Positions 29,181 through 42,765 of a stretch of 64,000 nucleotides of DNA are shown here, piece by piece. Numbering within the stretch: position 1 is the first letter of the stretch; the number at the start of each line of letters is the position of its first letter. This DNA comes from Cryobacterium sp. PH31-AA6. Its GTDB lineage: Bacteria > Actinomycetota > Actinomycetes > Actinomycetales > Microbacteriaceae. A program made the position numbers and the translations under genes. The DNA lies in assembly GCF_030063195.1 (NCBI RefSeq), contig NZ_JASISS010000002.1:248001-312000 (forward strand), in the 5' to 3' direction. The notes under the pieces were generated by a model that was given only the letters and a program-made list of their open reading frames with translations, was not told the DNA's origin and ran no database searches.

Positions 29181-30173
29181 TCAGGCTTCGTCGAGGTCGG
29201 CGGGAAGATCGGCATCCGTCCCGGGAATTCCCAGGTCGGCGGCCTTCTTGTCCGCCATCGCCAGTAGTCGTCGGATCCGGCCGGCGACCGCATCCTTGGT
29301 CATCGGCGGGTCAGCGTGGTGGCCGAGCTCGTCGAGGCTTGAATCCCGGAACGACAGGCGCAGCTCGCCCGCGTAGCGCAGATGCTCGGGAATGTCGGTG
29401 CCGAGGATCTCCATGGCGCGCTGAACCCTGGCGCAGGCGGCGACGGCTGCCTGCGCCGAGCGGCGAAGGTTGGCATCATCGAAGTTGACGAGCCGGTTGG
29501 CCGTGGCACGGACCTCGCGCCGTTGGCGCAGCGCCTCCCAGTTCAGCACGGTGTCCTGGGCGCCCATGTGCACGAGCATGGCGCCGATCGCGTCGCCGTC
29601 GCGGATGACGACGCGATGGACGCCGCGTACTTCCCGGGCCTTGGCGACGACGCCGAGCCGGCCGGCCGCGCCGACCAGCGCCATGGCCGCTTCATTGCCG
29701 GGGCAGGTGATCTCGAGCGCGGCGGAGCGGCCCGGGTCGGTCAGTGAACCGTGAGCCAGGAACGCTCCCCGCCACACGGCGGCGATCTCTTCCTTCGACC
29801 CCGTGGTCAGCCGGTTCGGCAGCCCCCGGATTGGGCGCCGCCTGGCGTCGAGGAGCCCGGTCTGCCTGGCCAGGGTCTCTCCCCCGTCCAGGACCCGCAC
29901 AAGAAAGTGGCTGGTGCGGCGCAGACCGGAGGCAGCGATCACGGAGACGTCGCTGCGCACTCCATACAACTCGGCCAGGTCCTTGCGAACCCGTCGGGCC
30001 AGTAGCGCGGTGTCCAATTCGGATTCGATCGCAATTCGGCTGGAAATCATGTGCAGGCCGCCGGAAAACCGGAGGATGGTGGCCAGTTCCGCGGCTCGAA
30101 CCGTGGTCTTCGAGACCTCTACGCGAGCGAGTTCGTCTTTAACGTCGGCGGTGAGTGCCAATCGCTTGTCCAT
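29181..30173 (-). CDS. whiA: DNA-binding protein WhiA
   Basis: A 330-residue WhiA protein. It has an N-terminal LAGLIDADG-like domain ([25 protein letters not shown]) and a C-terminal helix-turn-helix domain ([30 protein letters not shown]). In Streptomyces it controls sporulation genes; in non-sporulating actinobacteria its role is division and chromosome-related. It follows rapZ after 77 bases without an intervening yvcK gene. Confidence 0.94.
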   Translation of the reverse strand: MDKRLALTADVKDELARVEVSKTTVRAAELATILRFSGGLHMISSRIAIESELDTALLARRVRKDLAELYGVRSDVSVIAASGLRRTSHFLVRVLDGGETLARQTGLLDARRRPIRGLPNRLTTGSKEEIAAVWRGAFLAHGSLTDPGRSAALEITCPGNEAAMALVGAAGRLGVVAKAREVRGVHRVVIRDGDAIGAMLVHMGAQDTVLNWEALRQRREVRATANRLVNFDDANLRRSAQAAVAACARVQRAMEILGTDIPEHLRYAGELRLSFRDSSLDELGHHADPPMTKDAVAGRIRRLLAMADKKAADLGIPGTDADLPADLDEA

Positions 30174-30250
30174 TCTGTAGTCCCGGCCTTGTCCCGGCCG
30201 GGTAGTGTGCGGGCTGGCCGACGGCTGCTTCCAGGCGCCGGCCGCCGTGG

Positions 30251-31126
30251 TTATTCTCGGCCGAGGTCGCGGTTCTTGAGACTGATCGCTACCCCGGGAA
30301 AGTCCTTGATCCGGTGCGCGATTTCGGCGGCCATGGCAACCGATCGGTGTTTGCCGCCCGTGCAGCCGACGGCAATCGTGACGTGGCGTTTGTTCTCCCG
30401 TTGATAGCCGGCGAGAACAGGCTCAAGGGCCGCCGCGTAGCTGTCCAGGAAGGTGATGGCGCCGGTCTGCGCGAGTACGAAGTCCCTGACCTCGGCGTCC
30501 TTTCCGGTGTGGGCACGCAGTTCGGGGATCCAGAACGGGTTGGGCAGGAACCGGACGTCGGCGACCATGTCGACATCCGTGGGCAGGCCGTACTTGAACC
30601 CGAAGCTCATCAGGGTGACATTGACCCCGGCGGTGTCCGCGGCCGCGAAACGGTCGGTGATCGTCGTGGCAAGTTGGTGAATGTTGAGATCGGAGGTATC
30701 GATCACGAGGTCGCATGATTCCCGAACGGCGCTCAGTTTGTTTCGCTCGGCCGAGATCCCGTCGAGGATCGTGCCGTCGCCCTGGAGCGGATGCGGCCGG
30801 CGCACCGATTCGAATCGACGCACGAGCGCGTCGTCCCTGGCCTCGAGGAAAATGACCCGGACCTGGGCGCTCTTGCGAAGCCCCTGAACGATCTCCTGAA
30901 AGTCGGTGAAGAAGTCCCGGCCGCGGATATCCACGACCGCGGCTATCTTGGGCAGGCTGGTGCCGGCCCGGCTGACCAGTTCCACCAGCGGCCGCAGCAT
31001 CTGGGGCGGCAGGTTGTCGACGACGTACCAGCCGAGGTCCTCCAGGGCGTTGGCCACGGTCGAGCGTCCCGCTCCGGACATCCCCGTCACGATAAGCATC
31101 TCCTGCTTGTCGTTCTGCGTTGTCAT
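30251..31126 (-). CDS. rapZ: RNase adapter protein RapZ / YvcJ-like NTPase
   Basis: A 291-residue P-loop protein. The nucleotide-binding loop reads [18 protein letters not shown], with Arg where most families have Lys; actinobacterial members commonly have this. [30 protein letters not shown] and [20 protein letters not shown] (about residues 262-280) are all hallmark segments. In E. coli RapZ directs sRNA decay; the actinobacterial role is less clear. It lies between uvrC and whiA. Confidence 0.92.
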   Translation of the reverse strand: MTTQNDKQEMLIVTGMSGAGRSTVANALEDLGWYVVDNLPPQMLRPLVELVSRAGTSLPKIAAVVDIRGRDFFTDFQEIVQGLRKSAQVRVIFLEARDDALVRRFESVRRPHPLQGDGTILDGISAERNKLSAVRESCDLVIDTSDLNIHQLATTITDRFAAADTAGVNVTLMSFGFKYGLPTDVDMVADVRFLPNPFWIPELRAHTGKDAEVRDFVLAQTGAITFLDSYAAALEPVLAGYQRENKRHVTIAVGCTGGKHRSVAMAAEIAHRIKDFPGVAISLKNRDLGRE

Positions 31127-31190
31127 ATTCGAATTGCGCCTTCGGTCGTTGTGGTATTCGCGTGTCCAGCCTACCGACCGGGCGGCGACT

Positions 31191-33059
31191 TCAGGCGCGC
31201 AAGTGCTGATGGATCGTGCCGGCGAGGCCGGGACCGATCCCCCGCACCTCCGCGATCGACTCGGCGGTTGCCTCTTTCAGTCGCGCGACCGACCCGAAAT
31301 GTTGCAGGAGAACCTTGACCCTGGCCGGTCCGAGGCCCGGAATCTCGCCGAGCACGGTGGAGATGTCACGCTTGCGCCTGGCCCGTTGATGGGTGATCGC
31401 GAAGCGGTGTGCCTCGTCCCTGATTCGCTGAATCAGGAACAGGGCGTCGCTGTTCCTGGGCAGGATCACCGGGTAGTCGGAGTCCGGCAGCCAGATCTCC
31501 TCCAGTCGCTTGGCGATGCCGCAGAGGGCTATCCCGGTGACCCCCGATTCCCGGAGTGCCCGTGCGGCGGCACTGACCTGTGGTTGCCCGCCGTCGACGA
31601 TGAGCAGGTTGGGCTGGTATCGGAACTTGCGCCTCCTGGCCGGGGCTTCGTCACCGTCCGGCTGCTCCGGCTCCTCCTCCGGAACCAGGTAGGCGAGGCG
31701 GCGGGTGAGCGTGCGGTAAATCGAGTCGGTGTCATCCGTGGACTCCGGGATCCCGAACCGGCGGTACTCGTCGGTTCGCGGCAGGCCGTCCTCGAAGACA
31801 ACCATCGAGGCGACAATGTTCGTGCCGCTCAGGTGCGACACGTCGTAGCACTCCATCCGAAGCGGGGCGGAGCGCATCCCGAGCGCCTCCTGAATGTCCT
31901 CCAGCGCCTTGGAGCGGGCCACGAAGTCCGAACTGCGCCGCGTCTTGTAGAGCATCAGGGCGTGCTTCGCGTTCTGGGTCGCCGTCGCCAGCAGGGCGGC
32001 CTTATCCCCGCGCTGGGCGGCGACGATCCGCACCTTGCGTCCGGCGATTCCGGCGAGCCAGCCCTCGAGTGCGTCCGCGTCGTCCGGGCGAATCGGGACC
32101 ACGATCTCGCGCGGTGGCACGGTGTCCCCGCCGTACGCGGTCTGCATGATCGAGTCGATGAGCTCACTGGTGGTCAGGTCGAGTTCCTTGTCGACCATCC
32201 AACCGCGCACACCACGGATGCGGCCGCCGCGCACGATGAACAGTTGCACGGCGGCAGCGAGTTCGTCTTCGTCGAACGCGAACAGGTCGAGGTCGACGTT
32301 GTCGCGCAGCACGACGGCGCTCTTCTCGAGCACCGCGTCGAGGGCTCGGATCTGGTCGCGCCGCTTGGCCGCCGTCTCATACTGCTGCTCGGCCGCCGCC
32401 GTCTTCATCTCGCTGGTGAGCCGGTTGATCAGCTTTCGATCCTGGCTGCCCAGGAAACTGACGAACTCGTTGACGATGACGCGGTGTTCCTCGATGGTCA
32501 CCTTGCCGGAGCAGGGGCCGAAGCACCGCCCGATCTGCCCGGCGAAGCAGGGTTTGCCCGATTGCATCGCCCGCTTGTAGTTGGCGTTGTTGCAGGTGCG
32601 GATCGGGAACGCCTTGAGCATCAGCTCAATGGTCTCGTGCACCGCCCAGACCTTCGGGTACGGCCCGTAATAACGAGCCCCGCGGATGCCGGTGGTGCGG
32701 GTGACGAGGGCTCGGGGCGATTCGTCGGCGAGGGTAACGGCGAGGTAGGGGTAGGACTTGTCGTCCTTGAACTGCACGTTGAAGGGCGGATCGAATTCGT
32801 TGATCCAGGTCCATTCCAGCTGCAACGCTTCGACCTCGGTGCCGACGACGGTCCACTCCACCGAGGAGGCGGTGGTGACCATCCTCCTGGTGCGCTCGTG
32901 CAGGCTGCGGAGCGGCGCGAAGTAGTTGCTCAGCCGGGCCCGGAGATTCTTGGCCTTGCCGACGTAGAGCACGCGCCCGGTTTCGTCGCGGAACCGGTAC
33001 ACCCCCGGAGCGGTCGGGATCTCACCCGCCTTGGGACGGTAACTCAGTGCGTCGGACAT
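31191..33059 (-). CDS. uvrC: Excinuclease ABC subunit C
   Basis: A 622-residue dual endonuclease of nucleotide excision repair. The N-terminal GIY-YIG domain reads [29 protein letters not shown], a UvrB-binding domain follows ([28 protein letters not shown]), then the RNase H-like domain ([23 protein letters not shown]) and C-terminal helix-hairpin-helix ([17 protein letters not shown]). It starts 18 bases after the uvrA stop. Confidence 0.95.
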   Translation of the reverse strand: MSDALSYRPKAGEIPTAPGVYRFRDETGRVLYVGKAKNLRARLSNYFAPLRSLHERTRRMVTTASSVEWTVVGTEVEALQLEWTWINEFDPPFNVQFKDDKSYPYLAVTLADESPRALVTRTTGIRGARYYGPYPKVWAVHETIELMLKAFPIRTCNNANYKRAMQSGKPCFAGQIGRCFGPCSGKVTIEEHRVIVNEFVSFLGSQDRKLINRLTSEMKTAAAEQQYETAAKRRDQIRALDAVLEKSAVVLRDNVDLDLFAFDEDELAAAVQLFIVRGGRIRGVRGWMVDKELDLTTSELIDSIMQTAYGGDTVPPREIVVPIRPDDADALEGWLAGIAGRKVRIVAAQRGDKAALLATATQNAKHALMLYKTRRSSDFVARSKALEDIQEALGMRSAPLRMECYDVSHLSGTNIVASMVVFEDGLPRTDEYRRFGIPESTDDTDSIYRTLTRRLAYLVPEEEPEQPDGDEAPARRRKFRYQPNLLIVDGGQPQVSAAARALRESGVTGIALCGIAKRLEEIWLPDSDYPVILPRNSDALFLIQRIRDEAHRFAITHQRARRKRDISTVLGEIPGLGPARVKVLLQHFGSVARLKEATAESIAEVRGIGPGLAGTIHQHLRA

Positions 33060-33077
33060 GTTGAGCCTGGTCTGCGC

Positions 33078-35945
<2,868 letters not shown>

Positions 35946-35951
35946 CGTTTG

Positions 35952-35957
35952 AGTCTA
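35952..35957 (-). promoter_or_regulatory. -10 element for leaderless uvrA
   Basis: TAGACT on the minus strand, exactly -12 to -7 from the uvrA GTG. Confidence 0.55.
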
Positions 35958-36001
35958 TGCAGTGCCGCCGACACACCGGAGCGAGATCTGCACGCCCTGA
36001 G

Positions 36002-36015
36002 CGAACAGATGTTCG
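36002..36015. promoter_or_regulatory. SOS box (LexA site) upstream of uvrA
   Basis: CGAAC-AGAT-GTTCG, the Gram-positive LexA consensus (CGAAC-N4-GTTCG). On the minus strand, one extra outer T also matches the mycobacterial form. It lies about 45 bases upstream of the uvrA -10, between uvrB and uvrA. Confidence 0.7.
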
Positions 36016-36031
36016 ATGGTGATGGAGAAGG

Positions 36032-38095
<2,064 letters not shown>

Positions 38096-38101
38096 GACTC
38101 C

Positions 38102-38107
38102 AGTCTA
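38102..38107 (-). promoter_or_regulatory. -10 element for leaderless uvrB
   Basis: TAGACT on the minus strand, exactly -12 to -7 from the uvrB ATG, overlapping the coaE stop codon. A GGAG only two bases from the ATG is too close to act as a normal ribosome binding site. Confidence 0.5.
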
Positions 38108-38734
38108 CGGAGCACCCCTGACACTCTTCTCGTTCGCGGCGGCCCGCACCCGCAGCCACAGGTCGTCGGCCTGGGCCAGCGTCTGGCTGAGGCTGCCCGC
38201 GGTGTCGATCACCACGTCAGCGATGGCGAGGCGCTCGGTGTCGCTGGCCTGCGACCGGATCCGGCGCAGTGCCTCCGCCTCGGCCATCCCCCGCAGCTGG
38301 ACCATTCGGCCGACCCGGGTCGTCTCGTCGGCGTGGGCGACCACGATCAGGTCGAACGGATGGTCGACGGCCGCCTCAACCAGCAACGGCACGTCGTAAA
38401 CGACGACGGCATCGGGGTCCCTCGTGGCGGCCTCGCGGATCAGTTGATTCGACAGTGAGCGCACGGCCGGGTGCACGATCGCGTTGAGCCGGGCGAGGGC
38501 GGCCGGGTCGGCGAAGACGACTGCCCCGAGTGCCGCCCGGTCGAGGCCGCCGTCCGGGCCGAGCACGGTCGGACCGAAGCGGTCGACGATCTGGTCGATG
38601 GCGGCCGTGCCCGGTTCGACCGCGACCCTGGCGAGCTGGTCGGCGTCGATGTGCACGGCGCCGAGTTCGGCGAGCCGACGCGCCACGGTGCTTTTTCCGG
38701 ATGCGATCCCGCCGGTCAGTCCAATCAGGTACAC
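38105..38734 (-). CDS. coaE: Dephospho-CoA kinase
   Basis: A 209-residue kinase catalysing the last step of CoA synthesis. It has the P-loop GLTGGIASGKSTVARRL at the N-terminus, the DADQLAR motif and VVVYDVPLLVEA. GTG at 38734 was chosen because it begins VYLIGLTGG, as in the family; upstream codons have no matching residues. TAGCAT lies at -13 to -8 from that GTG, again suggesting a leaderless start. It overlaps the uvrB promoter at its end. Confidence 0.92.
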   Translation of the reverse strand: MYLIGLTGGIASGKSTVARRLAELGAVHIDADQLARVAVEPGTAAIDQIVDRFGPTVLGPDGGLDRAALGAVVFADPAALARLNAIVHPAVRSLSNQLIREAATRDPDAVVVYDVPLLVEAAVDHPFDLIVVAHADETTRVGRMVQLRGMAEAEALRRIRSQASDTERLAIADVVIDTAGSLSQTLAQADDLWLRVRAAANEKSVRGAP

Positions 38735-38741
38735 GCGTGCA

Positions 38742-38747
38742 ATGCTA
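38742..38747 (-). promoter_or_regulatory. -10 element for coaE, near-leaderless spacing
   Basis: TAGCAT on the minus strand at -13 to -8 from the coaE GTG, one base off the spacing seen at other genes here. Confidence 0.35.
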
Positions 38748-38763
38748 ACGGCCCGCGGCGCGT

Positions 38764-39306
38764 TCAGCGCCCGGGGTTGCCGGTGCAGTCGACCGTTTCG
38801 GGGACCAGGGCGCCTTCGTTGTAGGCGGAGTCCCTGGCCACGATTCTTCCTCCGAAGCCGAGCACGCAGCCCAGTGCCCCGCTGGTGGTGCCGGTCGCGG
38901 TGAACGTCCAGAGTCCTCCGGAGACGGCGGGCACGCAGGCGTAGACCGTTGTGCTGGACACGGGCCCGTAGACGGTGGCGGTGCGGAGCGGTGTGCCGCC
39001 GTCGGTGGTGAAGGCCGTGTACGTGATCGTGACCGGCGTGGTGGAGTCGTCGGCGAGCACCGTATACGTCGTAGCCGTCGTCACGGCATCCGCCGCGGTG
39101 CAGTCGCCACTGCCGGCGGAAGCCGTCGGCGCCGACGTCGGAGCAGCCGTCGGAGCAGCCGTCGGAGAAGACGTCGGAGAAGACGTCGGCGTACCCGTAG
39201 CCGACGGGCTCGCGCTCGGTGCCGGCTCCGGCCCGGGGGCGGCGCAGCCCGCCAGGACCAGGACGGAGAGGGCGGCAACGATGACCGTGGATCGGTGACG
39301 AATCAT
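38764..39306 (-). CDS. Putative lipoprotein with Pro/Thr repeat linker
   Basis: A 180-residue secreted protein I do not recognise. A lipoprotein signal peptide (MIRHRSTVIVAALSVLVLAGC) has the lipobox LAGC with Cys21 as the lipidated residue. A Pro/Thr/Ser/Ala-rich linker (about residues 28-63) built from PTSSPTSS and PTAAPTAAP units follows, encoded by a 12-bp DNA repeat. The C-terminal domain (about 110 residues) has an N-terminal Cys-x-A and several beta-like Thr-rich strands with three further cysteines; it could be an Ig-like surface domain. Lgt, encoded in this window, would modify it. The start has TAGACT at -12 to -7, so it may be leaderless. Confidence 0.75.
   Translation of the reverse strand: MIRHRSTVIVAALSVLVLAGCAAPGPEPAPSASPSATGTPTSSPTSSPTAAPTAAPTSAPTASAGSGDCTAADAVTTATTYTVLADDSTTPVTITYTAFTTDGGTPLRTATVYGPVSSTTVYACVPAVSGGLWTFTATGTTSGALGCVLGFGGRIVARDSAYNEGALVPETVDCTGNPGR
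39136..39195. repeat. 12-bp tandem repeat within the lipoprotein gene
   Basis: Four copies of a 12-bp unit (two CGTCGGAGCAGC, two CGTCGGAGAAGA), then a degenerate copy. In the gene this encodes the PTAAPTAAP/PTSSPTSSP linker, so the linker length can change by slippage without a frameshift. Confidence 0.9.
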
Positions 39307-39312
39307 GCCCGC

Positions 39313-39318
39313 AGTCTA
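39313..39318 (-). promoter_or_regulatory. -10 element for leaderless lipoprotein gene
   Basis: TAGACT on the minus strand, exactly -12 to -7 from the ATG. It lies downstream of the rpsA terminator. Confidence 0.55.
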
Positions 39319-39352
39319 CGATCGGTGCCGGTTCGGGGATACCCGGACGCAC

Positions 39353-39389
39353 AAAAAACAGGCCGGACCCCGAAGGGCCCGGCCTGTTT
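39353..39389 (-). terminator. Rho-independent terminator of rpsA
   Basis: A 15-bp stem with one mismatch (outer part AAACAGGCCGG/CCGGCCTGTTT) and loop CGAA; on the minus strand it is followed by a T-run (bases 39353-39358). It is the clearest classical terminator in the window. Confidence 0.9.
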
Positions 39390-39425
39390 CATCGCGGTGC
39401 CAACGAACAGGTTGGCATTGCGCGA

Positions 39426-40883
39426 CTAGTTGGAGCTGGAGAGCTTCTCGCGCAGCGCGGCGAGGGCCTCGTCGTCCGCGAGCGTGCCGGCGCCGGCCGT
39501 CTCGCTCGAGAACGTGGAGCCTGCGGCGGACGGCACATCGCCGGGGGCGATGATCTCGTCGTTCGCGGAAGCAACCTGCTTCTTGTGGGCTTCCCAGCGA
39601 GCCTGGGCTGCAGCGTAGTCCTGCTCCCACTTCTCGCGCTGGGAGTCGAAGCCTTCGCGCCACTCGTTGGTCTCCGGGTCGAAGCCCTCGGGGTACTTGT
39701 AGTTGCCCTGGTCGTCGTACTCGGTGAGCATCCCGTAGAGTGCCGGGTCGAACTCGGTGCCCTCGGGGTCGACACCCTCGTTGGCCTGCTTGAGGCTCAG
39801 CGAGATGCGGCGACGCTCGAGGTCGATGTCGATGACCTTGACGAAGACCTCGTCGCCGACCGAGACGACCTGCTCGGCGAGCTCGACGTGCTTGCCGGAG
39901 AGCTCGGAGATGTGAACCAGGCCCTCGATGCCCTCTGCGACGCGAACGAACGCGCCGAACGGAACGAGCTTGGTGACCTTACCCGGTGCAACCTGGCCGA
40001 TGGCGTGGGTGCGGGCGAAGACCTGCCACGGGTCCTCCTGGGTGGCCTTGAGCGACAGCGACACGCGCTCGCGCTCGAGGTCGACCTCGAGGATCTCGAC
40101 GGTGACTTCCTGGCCAACCTCGACGACCTCGCTGGCGTGCTCGATGTGCTTCCAGCTGAGCTCGGAGACGTGAACCAGACCGTCAACGCCACCCAGGTCG
40201 ACGAACGCACCGAAGTTGACGATCGACGAGACGACGCCCTTGCGGACCTGTCCCTTCTGGAGGTTGTTGAGGAACGTGGTGCGGCTCTCGGACTGCGTCT
40301 GCTCGAGCAGGGCACGACGGGACAGCACAACGTTGTTGCGGTTCTTGTCGAGTTCGAGGATCTTGGCCTCGATCTCCTGGCCCAGGTACGGGGTCAGGTC
40401 GCGAACGCGGCGAAGCTCGATGAGCGACGCGGGCAGGAAGCCACGCAGACCGATGTCCACGATGAGGCCACCCTTGACAACCTCGATCACCGAACCGGTG
40501 ACAACGCCATCCGATTCCTTGATCAGTTCGACGTCGCCCCATGCACGCTCGTACTGAGCGCGCTTCTTGGACAGGATGAGACGGCCTTCTTTGTCTTCCT
40601 TCTGAAGGACGAGCGCCTCAACCAGGTCGCCGACCTTGACGACCTCGGAGGGGTCAACGTCGTGCTTGATGGAAAGTTCGCGGGAGGGGATGACACCCTC
40701 GGTCTTGTAGCCCACGTCGAGGAGAACCTCGTCGCGGTCGATCTTCACTACGGTGCCTTCGATGAGGTCGCCGTCGTTGAAGAATTTCAGAGTCTTTTCG
40801 ACCGCGGCAAGGAAGTCTTCAGCAGATCCGATGTCGTTGATGGCGACCTGCTTGGGTGCCCGTTCGGTCGTTGCGATTGTCAT
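39426..40883 (-). CDS. rpsA: 30S ribosomal protein S1
   Basis: A 485-residue mRNA-binding ribosomal protein. It has four S1 domains at about residues 33-105, 122-188, 207-280 and 290-365, each with the GxV..I...GAFVDLG or related pattern, and an acidic C-terminal tail. E. coli S1 has six S1 domains; four is usual in actinobacteria. ATG at 40883 (MTIATTERAP) has GGAG about 11 bases upstream. A promoter with a perfect dyad in its spacer lies upstream. Confidence 0.95.
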   Translation of the reverse strand: MTIATTERAPKQVAINDIGSAEDFLAAVEKTLKFFNDGDLIEGTVVKIDRDEVLLDVGYKTEGVIPSRELSIKHDVDPSEVVKVGDLVEALVLQKEDKEGRLILSKKRAQYERAWGDVELIKESDGVVTGSVIEVVKGGLIVDIGLRGFLPASLIELRRVRDLTPYLGQEIEAKILELDKNRNNVVLSRRALLEQTQSESRTTFLNNLQKGQVRKGVVSSIVNFGAFVDLGGVDGLVHVSELSWKHIEHASEVVEVGQEVTVEILEVDLERERVSLSLKATQEDPWQVFARTHAIGQVAPGKVTKLVPFGAFVRVAEGIEGLVHISELSGKHVELAEQVVSVGDEVFVKVIDIDLERRRISLSLKQANEGVDPEGTEFDPALYGMLTEYDDQGNYKYPEGFDPETNEWREGFDSQREKWEQDYAAAQARWEAHKKQVASANDEIIAPGDVPSAAGSTFSSETAGAGTLADDEALAALREKLSSSN

Positions 40884-40960
40884 GTAGTAGTTGCTCCAGG
40901 ATGGACATAAATCGGGCCACACGCGAAAAAGTCTTCAGGGTTGTGCACCGCGCATGGCAG

Positions 40961-40990
40961 CGGATAGTTCGTCACAAACGTGACAGTCAA
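40961..40990 (-). promoter_or_regulatory. rpsA promoter with an operator-like dyad in the spacer
   Basis: A -35 TTGACT (40985-40990) and -10 TATCCG (40961-40966) are 18 bp apart. The spacer holds a perfect dyad (arms GTCAC and GTGAC, 40971-40984). The leader is about 70 bases. Confidence 0.5.
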
Positions 40991-41053
40991 GCTTAGCTGT
41001 TTGCGGCGGGCCGCAGCAACTTCACCGGCCCGCGTCTCCGGGAAGCGCGGCCG

Positions 41054-42730
41054 CTATCCGAGCATCGCCGACCGGAGCGTGTCGAGACCGACGCCGCCGA
41101 GGTCGAGGGCCTTGCGGTGAAATTCCTTGATCGAGAACGCGTCGCCCTCCCGCTGGCGGTAGGTGTCCCGCAGTTCCTCCCAGATCCGCTGGCCGACCTT
41201 GTACGAGGGCGCCTGGCCCGGCCAGCCGAGGTAGCGGTTGACCTCGAATTTCACGAAGCTGTCGTTCATGTTCACGTTCCGGCGAAGGAAGTCGAAGGCG
41301 TAGTCGGCCGTCCATGGGCCGGAGCCGTCCGGGAGCCGCTTCTCCAGGTGCACGCCGATGTCGAGCACCACCCGGGCTGCGCGCATCCGCTGCCCGTCGA
41401 GCATGCCGAAGCGGTCGGCCGGGTCGTCGAGGTAGCCGAGCTGTTCCATCAGGCGTTCGGCGTAGAGCGCCCAGCCCTCGGCGTGCCCGGAGGTCCCCGC
41501 CAGTTGGCGGCGCCAGGTGTTCAGCTTGGCCCGGTTGTAGACGGCCTGGCCGATCTGCAGGTGGTGCCCGGGGATGCCCTCGTGGTACACGGTGGTGAGT
41601 TCGCGCCAGGTGTCGAACTCGGTGACGCCGACGGGGACCGACCACCACATCCGGCCGGGACGGGAGAAGTCATCGGACGGCCCGGTGTAGTAGATCCCAC
41701 CCTCCTGGGTGGGGGCGATCATGCACTCGAGTCTGGTGATCTCCTCGGGGATGTCGAATTGGGTCCCGGACAGTTCTGCCACGGCGCGGTCGCTGGTTTC
41801 CTGCATCCACCGCTGCAGCGCCTGTGTGCCGTGCAGTTTGCGGCTCGGGTCGGTGTCGAGGAAGGCGATCGCCTCGAGGACGCTCGCGCCCGGCTTGATC
41901 TGGTCGGCGATGCTCTCCTGCTCGGTGACCATTCTGGCCAGTTCTTCGACGCCCCATTCGTACGTCTCGTCGAGGTCGATGGTGGCGCCGAGGAAACGGC
42001 GGGACTGGAGCGCGTAGAGCTCGCGGCCGACCGCGTCCTTCTCGGGGGCCGCCCCTTCCAGGGTGCCGGTGAGGAACTCGGCGAGGCTGCCGTACGCGGC
42101 GGCGGCGGCCCGGGCTCCCGCGGCGAGGTCGTTGGCCAGGGAGGCGGGAAGGCTGCCGGATGCGGGACTGGCGTCCGCGGCGAACCGTGCGAAGAACCCA
42201 CCGTTCGCGGCGTGGCGTTTCGCCTGCAACGCAACCTCGCGCACCTGCCGTTTCGCCGGCATGATGCCCCGTTGCATGCCTTCGCGGAGGGTCTGCAGGT
42301 AACCGTCCATGGCGGCGGGCACGGCGCCGAGCCGCGAGGAGATCCTGTCCCAGTCCTCGACCGTGTCGGTGGGCATCAGGTCGAAGATCTCGCGGATGCC
42401 CTGGGCCGGCGACGCGATCACGTTCAGGTCCCGCAGCGCCAGTCCGGCCTCGTGGCTCTCCACGTCGAGGGCGAGGGTGCCCCGCAGGTCGGTGCGGGTG
42501 ATGACGTCGATGTCATCGGCGACCGGCGCCGCATCGAGGAGGGCGATGACCTTCCTGGCCTCGAGGTTGCGGCGTTCGTCACCGGCCGGCGAGAAGTCGC
42601 CGAAACGACCGTCGCCGGCGGTGCGGCCGATGTAGGTGCCCACCGTCGGGTCGAGGTCGACGAGTGTGTCGACCCAGTCCTCGGCGATCTTGTCGATCGC
42701 CGTTGGAGTGCGCTGAATGTCGAGTGTCAT
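41054..42730 (-). CDS. DUF885 family protein, putative metallopeptidase
   Basis: A 558-residue DUF885 protein. The zinc motif HEGIPGH occurs in VYHEGIPGHHLQIGQAVYN at about residue 385, with GWALYAERLMEQLGY shortly after; these match the gluzincin-like HExxH-related pattern. Function is unknown for most members; secreted and cytosolic forms exist. No signal peptide is visible, so it is probably cytosolic. It lies 35 bases downstream of polA, but TAGGCT at -12 to -7 from its ATG suggests its own leaderless promoter. Confidence 0.85.
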   Translation of the reverse strand: MTLDIQRTPTAIDKIAEDWVDTLVDLDPTVGTYIGRTAGDGRFGDFSPAGDERRNLEARKVIALLDAAPVADDIDVITRTDLRGTLALDVESHEAGLALRDLNVIASPAQGIREIFDLMPTDTVEDWDRISSRLGAVPAAMDGYLQTLREGMQRGIMPAKRQVREVALQAKRHAANGGFFARFAADASPASGSLPASLANDLAAGARAAAAAYGSLAEFLTGTLEGAAPEKDAVGRELYALQSRRFLGATIDLDETYEWGVEELARMVTEQESIADQIKPGASVLEAIAFLDTDPSRKLHGTQALQRWMQETSDRAVAELSGTQFDIPEEITRLECMIAPTQEGGIYYTGPSDDFSRPGRMWWSVPVGVTEFDTWRELTTVYHEGIPGHHLQIGQAVYNRAKLNTWRRQLAGTSGHAEGWALYAERLMEQLGYLDDPADRFGMLDGQRMRAARVVLDIGVHLEKRLPDGSGPWTADYAFDFLRRNVNMNDSFVKFEVNRYLGWPGQAPSYKVGQRIWEELRDTYRQREGDAFSIKEFHRKALDLGGVGLDTLRSAMLG

Positions 42731-42736
42731 GGCACG

Positions 42737-42742
42737 AGCCTA
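42737..42742 (-). promoter_or_regulatory. -10 element for leaderless DUF885 gene
   Basis: TAGGCT on the minus strand, exactly -12 to -7 from the ATG, in the 35-base gap after polA. Confidence 0.55.
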
Positions 42743-42765
42743 GAACACCGCACCGGCGACCGTCG

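Noticed and set aside
39136-39195. CRISPR-like or regulatory direct repeats
   Set aside because: In-frame 12-bp codon repeats coding for a Pro/Thr linker explain them.
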